Positions 1 through 8,262 of a stretch of DNA of 64,000 bases are shown here, in pieces (the stretch's first letter is position 1; each line of letters begins with the position of its first letter). The translations under genes were made by a program, and so were the position numbers. The DNA is taken from positions 17,509-81,508 of the forward strand of contig NZ_CACSIP010000026.1 of NCBI RefSeq assembly GCF_902705885.1, read 5' to 3'. The DNA is from Mycolicibacterium austroafricanum. Its GTDB lineage: Bacteria; Actinomycetota; Actinomycetes; Mycobacteriales; Mycobacteriaceae. The notes below the pieces were generated by a model. The model ran no database searches, had not been told where the DNA came from, and saw only the letters and a program-made list of their open reading frames with translations.

Positions 1-219
1 CGTGGGCTGACGCTTGTCGGGTTCGCGGTGTGCAACATCGACCGCGACGGGGCCCAGCAGCTGGAACTCCCGTTCGCTTGCCCTTCCATGGCTGTCGATA
101 TGACCAGCGTCGACGCCGCGATCGACAAGGTTCGGGGCCGCTACGGCAACGCCGCGCTGACCCGCGGGGTGCTGGTCGGCCGGGACCCGGGTCTGGAGAT
201 GCCGCTGCTGCCGGACTGA
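1..219 (+). CDS. dinB: DNA polymerase IV (DinB family), C-terminal end only
   Basis: The window opens inside this gene; only the last 72 codons are present, in frame 1, ending at TGA 217-219. The visible part has the little-finger strand RGLTLVGFAVCNI followed by QLELPF, which is typical of the C-terminus of mycobacterial Y-family polymerases, where the QLELPF-like segment matches the beta-clamp binding motif. The family does error-prone translesion synthesis. It converges with the next gene, with 9 bases between the two stop codons and no obvious hairpin. The call rests on the tail only; the catalytic palm is outside the window. Confidence 0.72.
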   Translation, partial: RGLTLVGFAVCNIDRDGAQQLELPFACPSMAVDMTSVDAAIDKVRGRYGNAALTRGVLVGRDPGLEMPLLPD

Positions 220-228
220 GCGTGCGGC

Positions 229-2964
229 TCAGACCGTCGACGCCGCCTCGGCCGCTTCCGCCAAGGCCCGGATTTCCGCCATCTCCAAGATCTGCACACC
301 CGCCGCGGTGGTGACGAACAGGAGCTCACCGTCACCGCTGACGTCGAGGTCGCCGACGCCGCCGGAGACCGGGACGGTCAGCGCCACCTCCCCGGCGCCG
401 GGCCGGATCACCGAGACGATGTCGCGGTCCCCACCGGCGACGAAGACGAACTCCCGATCTGGGGCGTACGCGACAGCGGTAGGCGCTCCCCCGACGTCGA
501 TCGTCGCGATCACGGCCCGGGTCGTCGCGCCGACGACCACCAGGCTGCCGTTCACCTTGTCCGTCACGTAGACCCGGTCCGCGTCCACGGCGATGCTCTG
601 GGTCCCAACGAGAGAGGGCGGTGTCTCGCCGAGATCCACGCTGGTCACCGCACCGGTGGCGATCGTGATGATCGCCAGGTCGTTGGTGAGCATGCCGACG
701 TACAGCGTGGCCCCGTCGGCGCTCACCGCCACGCTGGGTTCACCGAAGGACTGAGAACCGGCGTAGAAGGGCACGGCGAACGCGCCGGTCTCGGTGTTGA
801 TCGCGTAGATCTCCGAGGCCTGATTGCCCACCACGTAGAGGGTGCTGCCGTCCGGACTGACCGCCATCGAGCCGGCTTGGCGCGCACCACCGATCTCGAC
901 GATCTCACCCGTCTCCAGATCGACTTTGAGCACCGGAATGACGTCGGAGCTGAACCGGGCGACATAGGCGTGCCGACCGTCCGGGGAGACCACGACGCTG
1001 GCCGGCACGGCACCGAGGTCCATGGTGTTCAACGTCGTACCTGTGGCCGGGTCCACGACGTAGAGGGTGCGGTCGGACACCACGTAGATTCGACCCGAGC
1101 CCACGGCGTCGACGAGCACCGAACCGCGGTTGAACCCGGGGAAGGTGAGCACCTCGTCGGTGTCGGCGGCCGGAATGTCGATGCTCAGCGCCGCGTCGGT
1201 GATCCCGCCGTGGCCGTCGTCGACGGCGAAGGTGATCACCTCCGTGAGGTCGGTGTCGCCGGGAACCGCCTGGTAGACGATGCTGGCCCTGTCTCCGTCC
1301 CGCAGCAGGAAGTCGAGTGTTACCGGTGCTGCGATCACCTCGACCACCTCGCCTGAGGCATCGAGGACGGTCACCTGGACATAGCTGCCATGCTCGGCGG
1401 CCTCGCCGAGCACGCGGACACCATCGCCGTCGGCATCGGTGTACTGAAGGTCGATCACGGCACGGCCTTCAGCGTCGAGCTCGGATGCGTCGACTGCGAC
1501 CACCGGCAGTGAGTTCTGCGGTTCGACCAGAACCGACAGCACCACCGCGGCCGATGCGGCGCCGAACTCGTCGACAGCGGTGAACCCGACGGACGTCTCG
1601 ACCGGCTCAGTGAGCCCATGGGCATAGTCCGGCGACGGGGTCCACCGGTAGACGCGCTCCTCGATCTCGGTGAGGGTGCCGACGGCGGCGTCGTAGTCCG
1701 GCTGGATGAGCACCGCGTCACCGTCGACGTCGGTGGGGACGGCCGTGAAGGTGACCGACCCGTCGGCACCCGGTTCGCTGCGCCCGACCGCCAGGGTCGG
1801 CGCGGAGTTGACGTTGTCGATCCTGAGTTCGACGTCGATCGTGATGGTGGGACCCGTCCACGACAGCAGATGCAGGTGCGGATACGCCGCGATCTCGTCC
1901 ACCTGTACGGCGAACCGCACGATCTGCGGAGAGCCGGCCGCGGGATCCGGGGTGTAGGTGAACTCGCCATCGGAGTCCAGCTCGAGGACCCCGAACTCAG
2001 GATCGGTCAGCACCGAGTACCGCAACGTGTCCTCGGGGTCTGGGTCGATGGCGCCGATGACTCCTGTGACCATTCCGGTCCCCGGGGCGACGGTGTAGAC
2101 GGTCTCGGTGGCACGGGGGCTGAAATTGAAAAGCGTGTACTCGACGCGGCGGGTGGCCACCCAGATGAACTCCACCAGTCGGGTCCACGGTGTGACCGGC
2201 GATCCGACCGGACCCGGCTTCAAACCCAGGAATGCCAACACTCCGGTGAACAGGCCGACCGGCGTCCTGGCCACCGGCAGCGGATCTGCGGTGGTGTCCT
2301 CTGTGGTCACCGCCGCAGTGTCGACCTCTCCGACCACACTCGAGAATGCTTGGGCCTCAGCGTGCTCCGCGAGCTGCATGGATGACTGCTCCGTCGAAGC
2401 GCCGGACTGCGATGAGTCGATGACCGGTCCGCCGGCGGGAGTGGCCTCGATGTCGACACGAGTAGCTACTTCTTCGGTCTCCACAACAGGCCGCGGTGTG
2501 GAGTCCTGACCAGTCGCCGACCCGCGTTCGTCGGCTTCGTCGCCTTCGTCGTCTGCGTCGGCGTCGCCCGTTGCGTCGCCTTCGTCGGCTTCCTCCTCTT
2601 CGTCGGCTTCGTCGGCTTCCTCCTCTTCGTCGGCTTCGTCGGCTCCGTCGGCTTCGTCGGCTTCGTCGGCTTGGTCGTCTTGGTCGTCTTGGCCGTCTTC
2701 GTCGGCTTGGTCGTCTTGGCCGTCTTGGTCGTCTTGGCCGTCTTGGTCGCTTTGGTCGGCGTCGGCCTGATCGTCGTTGCCAGCGGTCGCGGAGTCGTCC
2801 GGCCCCGACGGCACACCGGACCGCTTCTCCGATGAGGCGGAGTCACTTCGAGCCGAGTCCGGCACTTCGGCACCGGCCACCGCCTGGCCGGTGGTGACGG
2901 CGACACCGAGCCCCACCGCCAGAGCCAGGCCACCGATGCGTGCTGCGTGGTTTGAGGTGCGCAT
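229..2964 (-). CDS. Secreted Ig-like/beta-propeller surface protein with acidic repeat tract
   Basis: This is a 911-residue protein starting at ATG 2964, behind an AGGAGA ribosome site. A longer reading frame reaches 3060, but only the inner Met gives a proper export signal (MRTSNHAARIGGLALAVGLG, then a hydrophobic run to AVAGA). Residues about 58-150 are almost entirely Asp, Glu, Ala and Gln. The middle holds cadherin/VCBS-like beta-sandwich repeats with DVDGDAV and DADGDGV motifs. The last 300 residues are repeated blades of the YncE/YVTN type (VVSPDGRHAYVA, AVSPDGSTLYVV). The protein is probably exported and lies at the cell envelope; its ligand is unknown. Acidic DxDxDG loops suggest calcium binding (inference). 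It stands alone on the minus strand, downstream of the PHP gene and convergent with dinB. Confidence 0.8.
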   Translation of the reverse strand: MRTSNHAARIGGLALAVGLGVAVTTGQAVAGAEVPDSARSDSASSEKRSGVPSGPDDSATAGNDDQADADQSDQDGQDDQDGQDDQADEDGQDDQDDQADEADEADGADEADEEEEADEADEEEEADEGDATGDADADDEGDEADERGSATGQDSTPRPVVETEEVATRVDIEATPAGGPVIDSSQSGASTEQSSMQLAEHAEAQAFSSVVGEVDTAAVTTEDTTADPLPVARTPVGLFTGVLAFLGLKPGPVGSPVTPWTRLVEFIWVATRRVEYTLFNFSPRATETVYTVAPGTGMVTGVIGAIDPDPEDTLRYSVLTDPEFGVLELDSDGEFTYTPDPAAGSPQIVRFAVQVDEIAAYPHLHLLSWTGPTITIDVELRIDNVNSAPTLAVGRSEPGADGSVTFTAVPTDVDGDAVLIQPDYDAAVGTLTEIEERVYRWTPSPDYAHGLTEPVETSVGFTAVDEFGAASAAVVLSVLVEPQNSLPVVAVDASELDAEGRAVIDLQYTDADGDGVRVLGEAAEHGSYVQVTVLDASGEVVEVIAAPVTLDFLLRDGDRASIVYQAVPGDTDLTEVITFAVDDGHGGITDAALSIDIPAADTDEVLTFPGFNRGSVLVDAVGSGRIYVVSDRTLYVVDPATGTTLNTMDLGAVPASVVVSPDGRHAYVARFSSDVIPVLKVDLETGEIVEIGGARQAGSMAVSPDGSTLYVVGNQASEIYAINTETGAFAVPFYAGSQSFGEPSVAVSADGATLYVGMLTNDLAIITIATGAVTSVDLGETPPSLVGTQSIAVDADRVYVTDKVNGSLVVVGATTRAVIATIDVGGAPTAVAYAPDREFVFVAGGDRDIVSVIRPGAGEVALTVPVSGGVGDLDVSGDGELLFVTTAAGVQILEMAEIRALAEAAEAASTV
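2514..2780 (-). repeat. Low-complexity acidic codon repeat inside the propeller gene
   Basis: About 265 bases made of short imperfect iterations. On the plus strand it reads as runs of CGTCGGCTT, GGTCGTCTT and TCCTCTTCGTCGGC, encoding DQDGQDDQDGQDD, DEADEADG and DEEEEADEADEEEEADEGD segments. The EEEEADEADEEEEADE unit occurs as a near-perfect tandem. Such a tract is prone to slippage, so its length should vary between strains. Confidence 0.8.
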
Positions 2965-3094
2965 GGGCCGGTCTCCTGTTTTGCCTAGGTGGCGGCCCTT
3001 CAGGCCGCAATAGGCCTCGAAATTTACGCCTGCGCCAATACGCTTTCTGTGCGAACGCAAATTGTTCTTCGTGAATTAATCTCCCCGGACCGAC

Positions 3095-4099
3095 TCAGGA
3101 CGTCGTCCACTCCAGCAGCTGTTCAGCGGACCAGCTGTTGACGATCCGGTCGGCTGTCAGCCCGTTGTCGAGCGCACGCTGGGCGCCGTAGCCGAGAAAT
3201 TCCAGCTGGCCAGGGGCGTGGGAGTCGGTGTCGATGGAGAACACGCAGCCGATCTCCATCGCGAGCTTGAGCAGCCGGGTCGGCGGATCGCGCCTCTCCG
3301 GACGGGAGTTGATCTCGACGGCGGTGCCGCTGTCCCGGCAGGCGGTGAACACCTTCTCGGCGTCGAACTTGGACTCGGGCCGTTGCCCGCGGCCCCCGGT
3401 GACGAGCCGGCCGGTGCAGTGGCCGAGCACATCGGTGTGTGGGTTGGTCACGGCCCTGATCATCCGCCGGGTCATCGACGGGGCGTCCATGGCGAGCTTC
3501 GAGTGCACACTGGCGACGACGATGTCGAGCCGCTCGAGCAGGTCAGTGTCCTGGTCGAGGGAGCCGTCCTCGAGGATGTCGACCTCGATCCCGGTGAGAA
3601 TCCGCATCGGCTCCACCTTTTCGCGGAGCTCGTCGATGACGTCGAGCTGGTGACGCAGCCGCTCGGGTGACAAGCCGTTGGCGATCCGCAACCGCGGTGA
3701 GTGATCGGTGAGTGCGCAGTACTCGTGCCCCAGAGCACGCGCGGCCAGCATCATCTCCTCGATCGGCGCCGAGCCGTCGGACCAGTTGGAGTGCACGTGC
3801 AGGTCGCCGCGTAATGCTGCGCGGACGTCGCCGCCCCCGATGTCGACGGCGGCGCCGCGCAGCTCGGTCAGCGCGTCGGGTTCACGTCCCGCCCACGCCT
3901 GTGCGATGACCTTCGCGGTCTTGGGTCCGATCTGGGGCAACGTCTGCCAGCTGTTGGCCGCGCCGTGCCGGTCCCGCTGCTCGTCGGTGAGCGCTTCGAC
4001 GACGTCGGCGGCGTTGCGGTAGGCCATCACCCGGCGGGGGTCCTCGCGCGCGCGGTCCTTGTAGTACGCGATCTGACGCAGCGCGGTGACCGGGTCCAT
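3095..4099 (-). CDS. PHP-domain metal-dependent phosphoesterase with helix-hairpin-helix N-terminus
   Basis: 334 residues. The first 90 residues resemble the N-terminal helix-hairpin-helix part of family X polymerases (TLPQIGPKTAKVIAQA). Residues from about 98 form a PHP domain, with LHVHSNWSDGS, ALTDHSPRL, GIEVDIL, ASVHSKL, LGHCTGRL, VEINSRPERRDPP and SIDTDSHAP, which together supply the His/Asp metal ligands of the family. No polymerase catalytic domain is present, so this looks like the stand-alone PHP relative of bacterial PolX. It may act on DNA 3' ends or on a small phosphoester; the substrate is not known. It is transcribed away from the ArsR gene and shares a 118-bp intergenic region with it. 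In M. tuberculosis I believe a protein of this size lies near gltD (from memory). Confidence 0.82.
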   Translation of the reverse strand: MDPVTALRQIAYYKDRAREDPRRVMAYRNAADVVEALTDEQRDRHGAANSWQTLPQIGPKTAKVIAQAWAGREPDALTELRGAAVDIGGGDVRAALRGDLHVHSNWSDGSAPIEEMMLAARALGHEYCALTDHSPRLRIANGLSPERLRHQLDVIDELREKVEPMRILTGIEVDILEDGSLDQDTDLLERLDIVVASVHSKLAMDAPSMTRRMIRAVTNPHTDVLGHCTGRLVTGGRGQRPESKFDAEKVFTACRDSGTAVEINSRPERRDPPTRLLKLAMEIGCVFSIDTDSHAPGQLEFLGYGAQRALDNGLTADRIVNSWSAEQLLEWTTS

Positions 4100-4144
4100 G
4101 GGTCCAGTGTGCCCAAATTCGGCTCCGGGTTAGACACACCACAG

Positions 4145-4176
4145 TTGACGGATTCGGCGACGCGGACGGCTACAGT
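4145..4176 (+). promoter_or_regulatory. Probable promoter of the arsR-sulP operon
   Basis: TTGACG (4145-4150) and TACAGT (4171-4176) resemble -35 and -10 boxes. The spacing of 20 is longer than ideal. The predicted transcription start falls inside the palindrome at 4177-4198, as expected for a self-repressed ArsR operon. Confidence 0.45.
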
Positions 4177-4198
4177 GGATTGAGTATTCTCTCAATCC
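4177..4198. promoter_or_regulatory. Perfect ArsR-type operator
   Basis: The arms GGATTGAG and CTCAATCC are perfect 8-bp inverted repeats separated by TATTCT. The site lies 19 bases before the ArsR start codon, just downstream of the putative -10 box. Position and symmetry fit binding by the dimeric winged-helix protein encoded next to it (inference). Confidence 0.65.
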
Positions 4199-4217
4199 AT
4201 CAATCCGCGAGGTGTCC

Positions 4218-4595
4218 GTGCCTGATCGTGTCCCGGATGCGGCCGACCGCCCCCTCTACGAGATCAAGGCCAACCTGTTCAAGGCGCTGGCCCATCCGGC
4301 CCGGATCCGCATCCTGGAGATCCTGTCCACCGCCGGCGCGCCGACGCCGGTGAGCGAGATCCTCGCCGAGACCGGTATCGAGGCGACGTTGCTCTCCCAG
4401 CACCTGGCGGTGCTCAAGCGGCACCATGCCGTGAGCGGCCAGCGCGTCGGCAACGCGGTGTTCTATCAACTCGCCCACCCGAAGATCTCCGAGTTGCTGG
4501 TCATCGCCCGGACTTTCCTCGCCGACACCCTCGGCGCGCAGCGTGATCACCTCGAAGCGATCCGGGCACTGCCGCCCGTGCAACCTCCCCGATGA
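4218..4595 (+). CDS. ArsR/SmtB-family winged-helix repressor
   Basis: 125 residues with the family layout: KALAHPARIRILEIL, then the recognition region VSEILAETGIEATLLSQHLAVLKRHHAV, then the wing VGNAVFYQL. There are no cysteines at the usual metal-sensing places (ELCVCDL of ArsR is replaced by TPVSEILAETG), so metal sensing is not supported. GTG 4218 is chosen over GTG 4212 because GAGG lies 5 bases upstream. It overlaps the SulP gene by ATGA, so it most likely controls the transporter and itself through the palindrome at 4177-4198. The ligand could be an anion status signal, but nothing in the sequence identifies it. Confidence 0.85.
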   Translation: MPDRVPDAADRPLYEIKANLFKALAHPARIRILEILSTAGAPTPVSEILAETGIEATLLSQHLAVLKRHHAVSGQRVGNAVFYQLAHPKISELLVIARTFLADTLGAQRDHLEAIRALPPVQPPR

Positions 4596-6238
4596 TCGCC
4601 TCAGCGGCGAACAATCTCGCCCGCCTGCTGCCCAACCGCCGCGACTACTCCGACCTTCCCCGATCGTGGCGCCGCGACATCCTGGCCGGCGTCACCGTCG
4701 GCGTGGTCGCGCTCCCCCTGGCTCTTGCGTTCGGCATCAGCTCCGGAGTCGGCGCGGCCGCCGGTCTCATCACCGCTGTCATCGCCGGACTGGTGGCCGC
4801 GGTGTTCGGCGGCTCACACGTACAGGTGTCGGGACCGACGGGCGCGATGGCAGTGGTGCTCGCCCCGATCGTCGTCCTGCACGGGGTCGGCAGTGTCGCC
4901 CTGGTCACCGTGCTCGCTGGGCTGATCGTGCTGGCCGCCGGTGTCACCGGATTGGGGCGCGCTGTGACGTTCATTCCCTGGCCGGTGATCGAGGGCTTCA
5001 CCCTCGGGATCGCCGCCATCATCTTCCTGCAGCAGCTGCCCGCGGCCTTCTCCACGACGAGCACGCCCGGCGACCGCACCCTGGTCGCCGCCTGGCACGT
5101 CGTCAGCCATGCCGACTGGGCTCTAGCCTGGAAAAGCCTTGGGGTGGTGGCGTTCATCGCGCTGCTGATGATCGTGCTGCCCCGCCTGCACCCCAGCATC
5201 CCGGAATCGCTGAGCGCCGTCGTCGCCGCCACCGTGCTGGTCGTGGCCCTGGGCATACCGGTCGCCAGCATCGGTGAACTGCCTTCACACCTTCCCGCGC
5301 CGGTACTGCCGCACGCGGACCTCGGCGCACTTCGCGACCTGGTGGGCGCCGCGCTGGCCATCGCGGCGCTGGCCGCGATCGAGTCGCTGCTGTCCGCGCG
5401 GGTAGCAGCGACGATGGCACCCACCGGTCCCTACGATCCCGACCGCGAGCTCGTGGGCCAGGGACTCGCCTCCGTCGCCTCCGGAATGTTCGGCGGCATG
5501 CCCGCTACCGGCGCGATAGCCCGTACCGCGGTCAACGTCAGATCCGGCGCCTGCACCCGCGTCTCGGCGATCGTGCACTCGCTGGTCCTGCTGGGCGTGG
5601 TCTACCTGGCGACAGGGCCGGTGTCGGCAATCCCGCTCTCGGCGCTGGCCGGTGTGCTGATGGTGACCTCGTTCCGGATGATCTCGGCGTCCACCGTGCG
5701 AAAGATCATGCGTTCCACTCGTTCTGATGCACTGACATTCATCCTGACGGCCGTGATCACGGTGTGCTTCGACCTGATCGAGGCGGTGGAGATCGGCGTC
5801 GTCGTCGCCGCGTTCTTCGCGCTGCGCAGCGTCGCGCGCCGCAGCAGTGTGTTGCGGGAGGAGCTTCCCGGTCCACACCGGCCGGGTGACGAGGAGATCG
5901 CCCTGCTGCGCCTGGACGGGGCGATGTTCTTTGGTGTCGCCGAGCGGATCTCGACTGCGATCGCGGATGCCGAAGGGCCACGAACCTCGGTGGTGATCAT
6001 CCGGATGTCACAGCTGGGCATGCTCGACGCCACCGGCGCGCACACCTTGGCCCAGATCTGCACCGAACTGGAGGGCCGAGGTGTCACCGTCATCATCAAG
6101 GGCGTGCGCCCAGAGCACAACGCGTTGCTGGCCAACGTCGGCGTCTTCGAATCGCTGCGTCACGAACGCCATCTCGTCGACACCCTCGACGAGGCCATCG
6201 AGCATGCCCGCACCCATGTGAGCCGCCAGCCCCACTGA
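4592..6238 (+). CDS. SulP-family anion transporter with C-terminal STAS domain
   Basis: 548 residues. The N-terminal 420 residues are highly hydrophobic, with SLC26/SulP hallmarks: LAGVTVGVVALPLALAFGI near the start, VSGPTGAMAVVLAPIV, FTLGIAAIIFLQQLPAAF, and ESLLSARVAATM followed by GQGLASVASGMFGGMPATGAIARTAVN. Residues from about 430 form a STAS domain (IALLRLDGAMFFGVAERI, MSQLGMLDATGAHTLAQI). The family carries sulfate, bicarbonate or other anions across the inner membrane; no carbonic-anhydrase domain is fused here. The start overlaps the ArsR stop (ATGA), giving tight translational coupling. Substrate is not decidable from sequence; ArsR-SulP pairs are common in actinobacteria. Confidence 0.88.
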   Translation: MIASAANNLARLLPNRRDYSDLPRSWRRDILAGVTVGVVALPLALAFGISSGVGAAAGLITAVIAGLVAAVFGGSHVQVSGPTGAMAVVLAPIVVLHGVGSVALVTVLAGLIVLAAGVTGLGRAVTFIPWPVIEGFTLGIAAIIFLQQLPAAFSTTSTPGDRTLVAAWHVVSHADWALAWKSLGVVAFIALLMIVLPRLHPSIPESLSAVVAATVLVVALGIPVASIGELPSHLPAPVLPHADLGALRDLVGAALAIAALAAIESLLSARVAATMAPTGPYDPDRELVGQGLASVASGMFGGMPATGAIARTAVNVRSGACTRVSAIVHSLVLLGVVYLATGPVSAIPLSALAGVLMVTSFRMISASTVRKIMRSTRSDALTFILTAVITVCFDLIEAVEIGVVVAAFFALRSVARRSSVLREELPGPHRPGDEEIALLRLDGAMFFGVAERISTAIADAEGPRTSVVIIRMSQLGMLDATGAHTLAQICTELEGRGVTVIIKGVRPEHNALLANVGVFESLRHERHLVDTLDEAIEHARTHVSRQPH

Positions 6239-6251
6239 GATCAGCCCGCGT

Positions 6252-6854
6252 TCAGCCGGCAGTCCACGCCGGGTCCCGGCCACTACGCCCGGCGATGCGG
6301 TCGATGGCGGGTGCGTCCTCCGACACGGTGATCGCCGGACCGAACAACCCCTCGGTGCCCGACGGTTCGAACTGCGCGAGGTGAGCCAGACACGCCTCGG
6401 CGGTGGCAGCGTCGACGTCGTAGGGCTGGCCGGAAGCCCGGGCCACATCCCAGCCGTGGATGACCACCTCCGACAGCGCCACCGCGCCCGCCACGTCACC
6501 GGGTAGGTCAACGCCCCCCGCCCGGGTCATCCCCGCCCAGGCGTCGGGTTCCCGCCACGCCTTCGCCAGCTCCGCGAGGTTCGCGGGATAGGCCGAGCGC
6601 CAGTCCGGCTCCAGATCACCACCTTCCTCCGGCGGTGCGTCGGTCAACGGACCCAGGTCTTTTCGTGCCGCGGCGGCGAACGCGACGGCGAGTCCCCCGA
6701 CATGGGCCACCAGCGCGCGCAACGGCATCTCGGCGCACGGCGTCGGCGCATCGAGTTGGTCGTCCCGGACGTTGTTCAACACCGCGGTGGTGCGGCGGCA
6801 TGCCTCGCTGAAATCGATCACGGCATTACGACTCGTGCCCGGCGGGAAACTCAT
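6252..6854 (-). CDS. TIGR03086-type metal-binding protein (mycothiol-dependent DinB fold)
   Basis: 200 residues. The N-terminal half has the DinB/maleylpyruvate isomerase-like helical bundle: TPCAEMPLRALVAHVGG carries the first conserved His, and ALSEVVIHGWDVARASG carries the Glu and second His that would complete a divalent-metal site. The C-terminal EPSGTEGLFGPAITVSEDAPAIDRIAGRSGRDP is the standard tail of this actinobacterial family. Family members use mycothiol as cofactor in detoxification or isomerisation; the substrate here is unknown. It converges with the SulP gene with a 13-base gap. It sits head-to-head with the LLM oxidoreductase, 38 bases apart. Confidence 0.83.
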   Translation of the reverse strand: MSFPPGTSRNAVIDFSEACRRTTAVLNNVRDDQLDAPTPCAEMPLRALVAHVGGLAVAFAAAARKDLGPLTDAPPEEGGDLEPDWRSAYPANLAELAKAWREPDAWAGMTRAGGVDLPGDVAGAVALSEVVIHGWDVARASGQPYDVDAATAEACLAHLAQFEPSGTEGLFGPAITVSEDAPAIDRIAGRSGRDPAWTAG

Positions 6855-6892
6855 CGCCGACGTACCGGGGAACGGGACTAACCTCGGGAGGC

Positions 6893-7747
6893 GTGCGCTT
6901 CGCCTTCAAGACATCACCACAGAACACCACCTGGTCTGACATGCTCGCGGTCTGGAAGGCCGCCGATGACATCGAGGTCTTCGAATCCGGCTGGACGTTT
7001 GACCACTTCTATCCGATCTTCTCCGATCCGACGGGCCCGTGCCTGGAGGGCTGGGTGACGCTGACTGCGCTGGCCCAGGCCACCAGGAGGCTGCGGGTCG
7101 GGGTGCTCGTCACCGGCATCCACTACCGCCACCCTGCCGTCTTGGCCAACATGGCGTCCACGCTGGACATCGTGTCCGGTGGGCGTCTCGACCTGGGCAT
7201 CGGCGCAGGCTGGAACGAGGAGGAGTCCGGGGCCTACGGCATCGAGCTCGGCAGCATCAAGGAGCGGTTCGACCGATTCGAGGAAGCCTGCCAGGTACTG
7301 AAGGGACTGCTGTCCCAGGAGACGACCACGTTCGACGGGACGTTCTACCAACTCACCGACGCCCGCAACGAACCCAAGGGGCCGCAGCGGCCACACCCCC
7401 CGATCTGCATCGGAGGCAGCGGCGAGAAGCGCACCCTGAGGATCACCGCGCAGTACGCCGATCACTGGAATTTCGTCGGCGGCACTCCCGAGGAGTTCGC
7501 CCGCAAGCGCGACGTGCTCGCCGCGCACTGTGCCGATGTCGGCCGGGACCCCAAGGAGATCACCCTGTCGGCGCATATCCGGCTGGGTGAGGACCACAAT
7601 TTCCGCAAGGTGATCGAAGACGCGATCGCGCTGGGAGCCCAAGGTCTGGATCTGGCGATCATCTACCTGCCGCCGCCGCACGACCCCCGTGTACTGGAGC
7701 CGTTGGCCGACGCGATCTCCGCGTCCGGCTTGCTCAGCAAAGATTAG
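6893..7747 (+). CDS. LLM-class F420-dependent oxidoreductase
   Basis: 284 residues with a luciferase-like TIM barrel. Visible motifs include SGWTFDHFYPIF, TRRLRVGVLVTG, HPAVLANMASTLDIVSGGRLDLGIGAGWNEEE and PPICIGGSGEKRTLRITAQYADHWN. This is the usual pattern of mycobacterial F420-binding flavin-like oxidoreductases. GTG 6893 is chosen because CGGGAGG precedes it, and TAACCT just upstream could be the -10 box. It is divergent from the TIGR03086 gene, so the two may be expressed together. The substrate is unknown. Confidence 0.85.
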   Translation: MRFAFKTSPQNTTWSDMLAVWKAADDIEVFESGWTFDHFYPIFSDPTGPCLEGWVTLTALAQATRRLRVGVLVTGIHYRHPAVLANMASTLDIVSGGRLDLGIGAGWNEEESGAYGIELGSIKERFDRFEEACQVLKGLLSQETTTFDGTFYQLTDARNEPKGPQRPHPPICIGGSGEKRTLRITAQYADHWNFVGGTPEEFARKRDVLAAHCADVGRDPKEITLSAHIRLGEDHNFRKVIEDAIALGAQGLDLAIIYLPPPHDPRVLEPLADAISASGLLSKD

Positions 7748-7829
7748 CCGTGGTCACGAAGCGATAACGGTTAAGCAAACCTGAGATCACGCGCCCGAGG
7801 TGACGCCTGATCGCTGGGCCGACAGTTCG

Positions 7830-7970
7830 CTAGGCGCCGTAGCGGAGGAGTTCGTCAGCGGTGACCAACCGTTCGGCCTTCTCGGGGAATCCGCGGCTCT
7901 TGACCGGGTGACGAAACAATGACCAGGCGATTCGCCCCACTCGGTACCGGGAAATCGGGTTGATATACAC
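7830..7970 (-). CDS. Small conserved-looking 46-residue protein
   Basis: A short frame starting at GTG 7970, preceded by AGGAGA with a six-base spacer, and ending at TAG. The product begins MYINPISRYRVGRIAWSLFR and ends VTADELLRYGA. It is basic in the first half and has a natural-looking composition. A longer overlapping frame on the same strand (7787-8014) is rich in Ser, Pro and Arg and looks like a ghost. The gene lies between the LLM oxidoreductase and gltD, alone in a 500-base gap. I recognise no family; the rhythm of a basic amphipathic segment followed by a short helix could suit a membrane-surface or DNA-contact peptide (inference). Confidence 0.55.
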   Translation of the reverse strand: MYINPISRYRVGRIAWSLFRHPVKSRGFPEKAERLVTADELLRYGA

Positions 7971-8190
7971 GGTGATTCTCCTGCGGTGTTCCAATAGCTG
8001 GACCGGGGAGCCACCTTACCGCAGCGCCCTCACCGAGTCATTAGATACCCACCCTCTGGCAAACTGCCGGAGGCACGCCGATCAAAGATCGGATGTTTTT
8101 GGAGTGACTGAAGTGACGGATGTGACTCGACCGAGACTATGAGATTGCACACAGGGTTGCGGAACCGCCGCCGTCGCGACCCTCAGCACA

Positions 8191-8262
8191 ATCTCGGCAA
8201 GCGCTCATCTCGGCAAGCGCTCATCGCTGCCATCTGCTCTTCGCGCAAGCGCTCATCGCTGC
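8191..8262. repeat. 16-bp-period direct repeats at the 3' end of gltD
   Basis: ATCTCGGCAAGCGCTC occurs in tandem at 8191 and 8207. GCAAGCGCTCATCGCTGC occurs at 8213 and again at 8245, exactly 32 bases later. The last copy covers the gltD stop codon (8253-8255). The rest of the 7971-8252 gap shows no gene. Confidence 0.7.

Noticed and set aside
2965..3060. Earlier start of the secreted propeller protein
   Set aside because: It would put a basic, Cys-containing segment before the signal peptide; the inner ATG has a good ribosome site.
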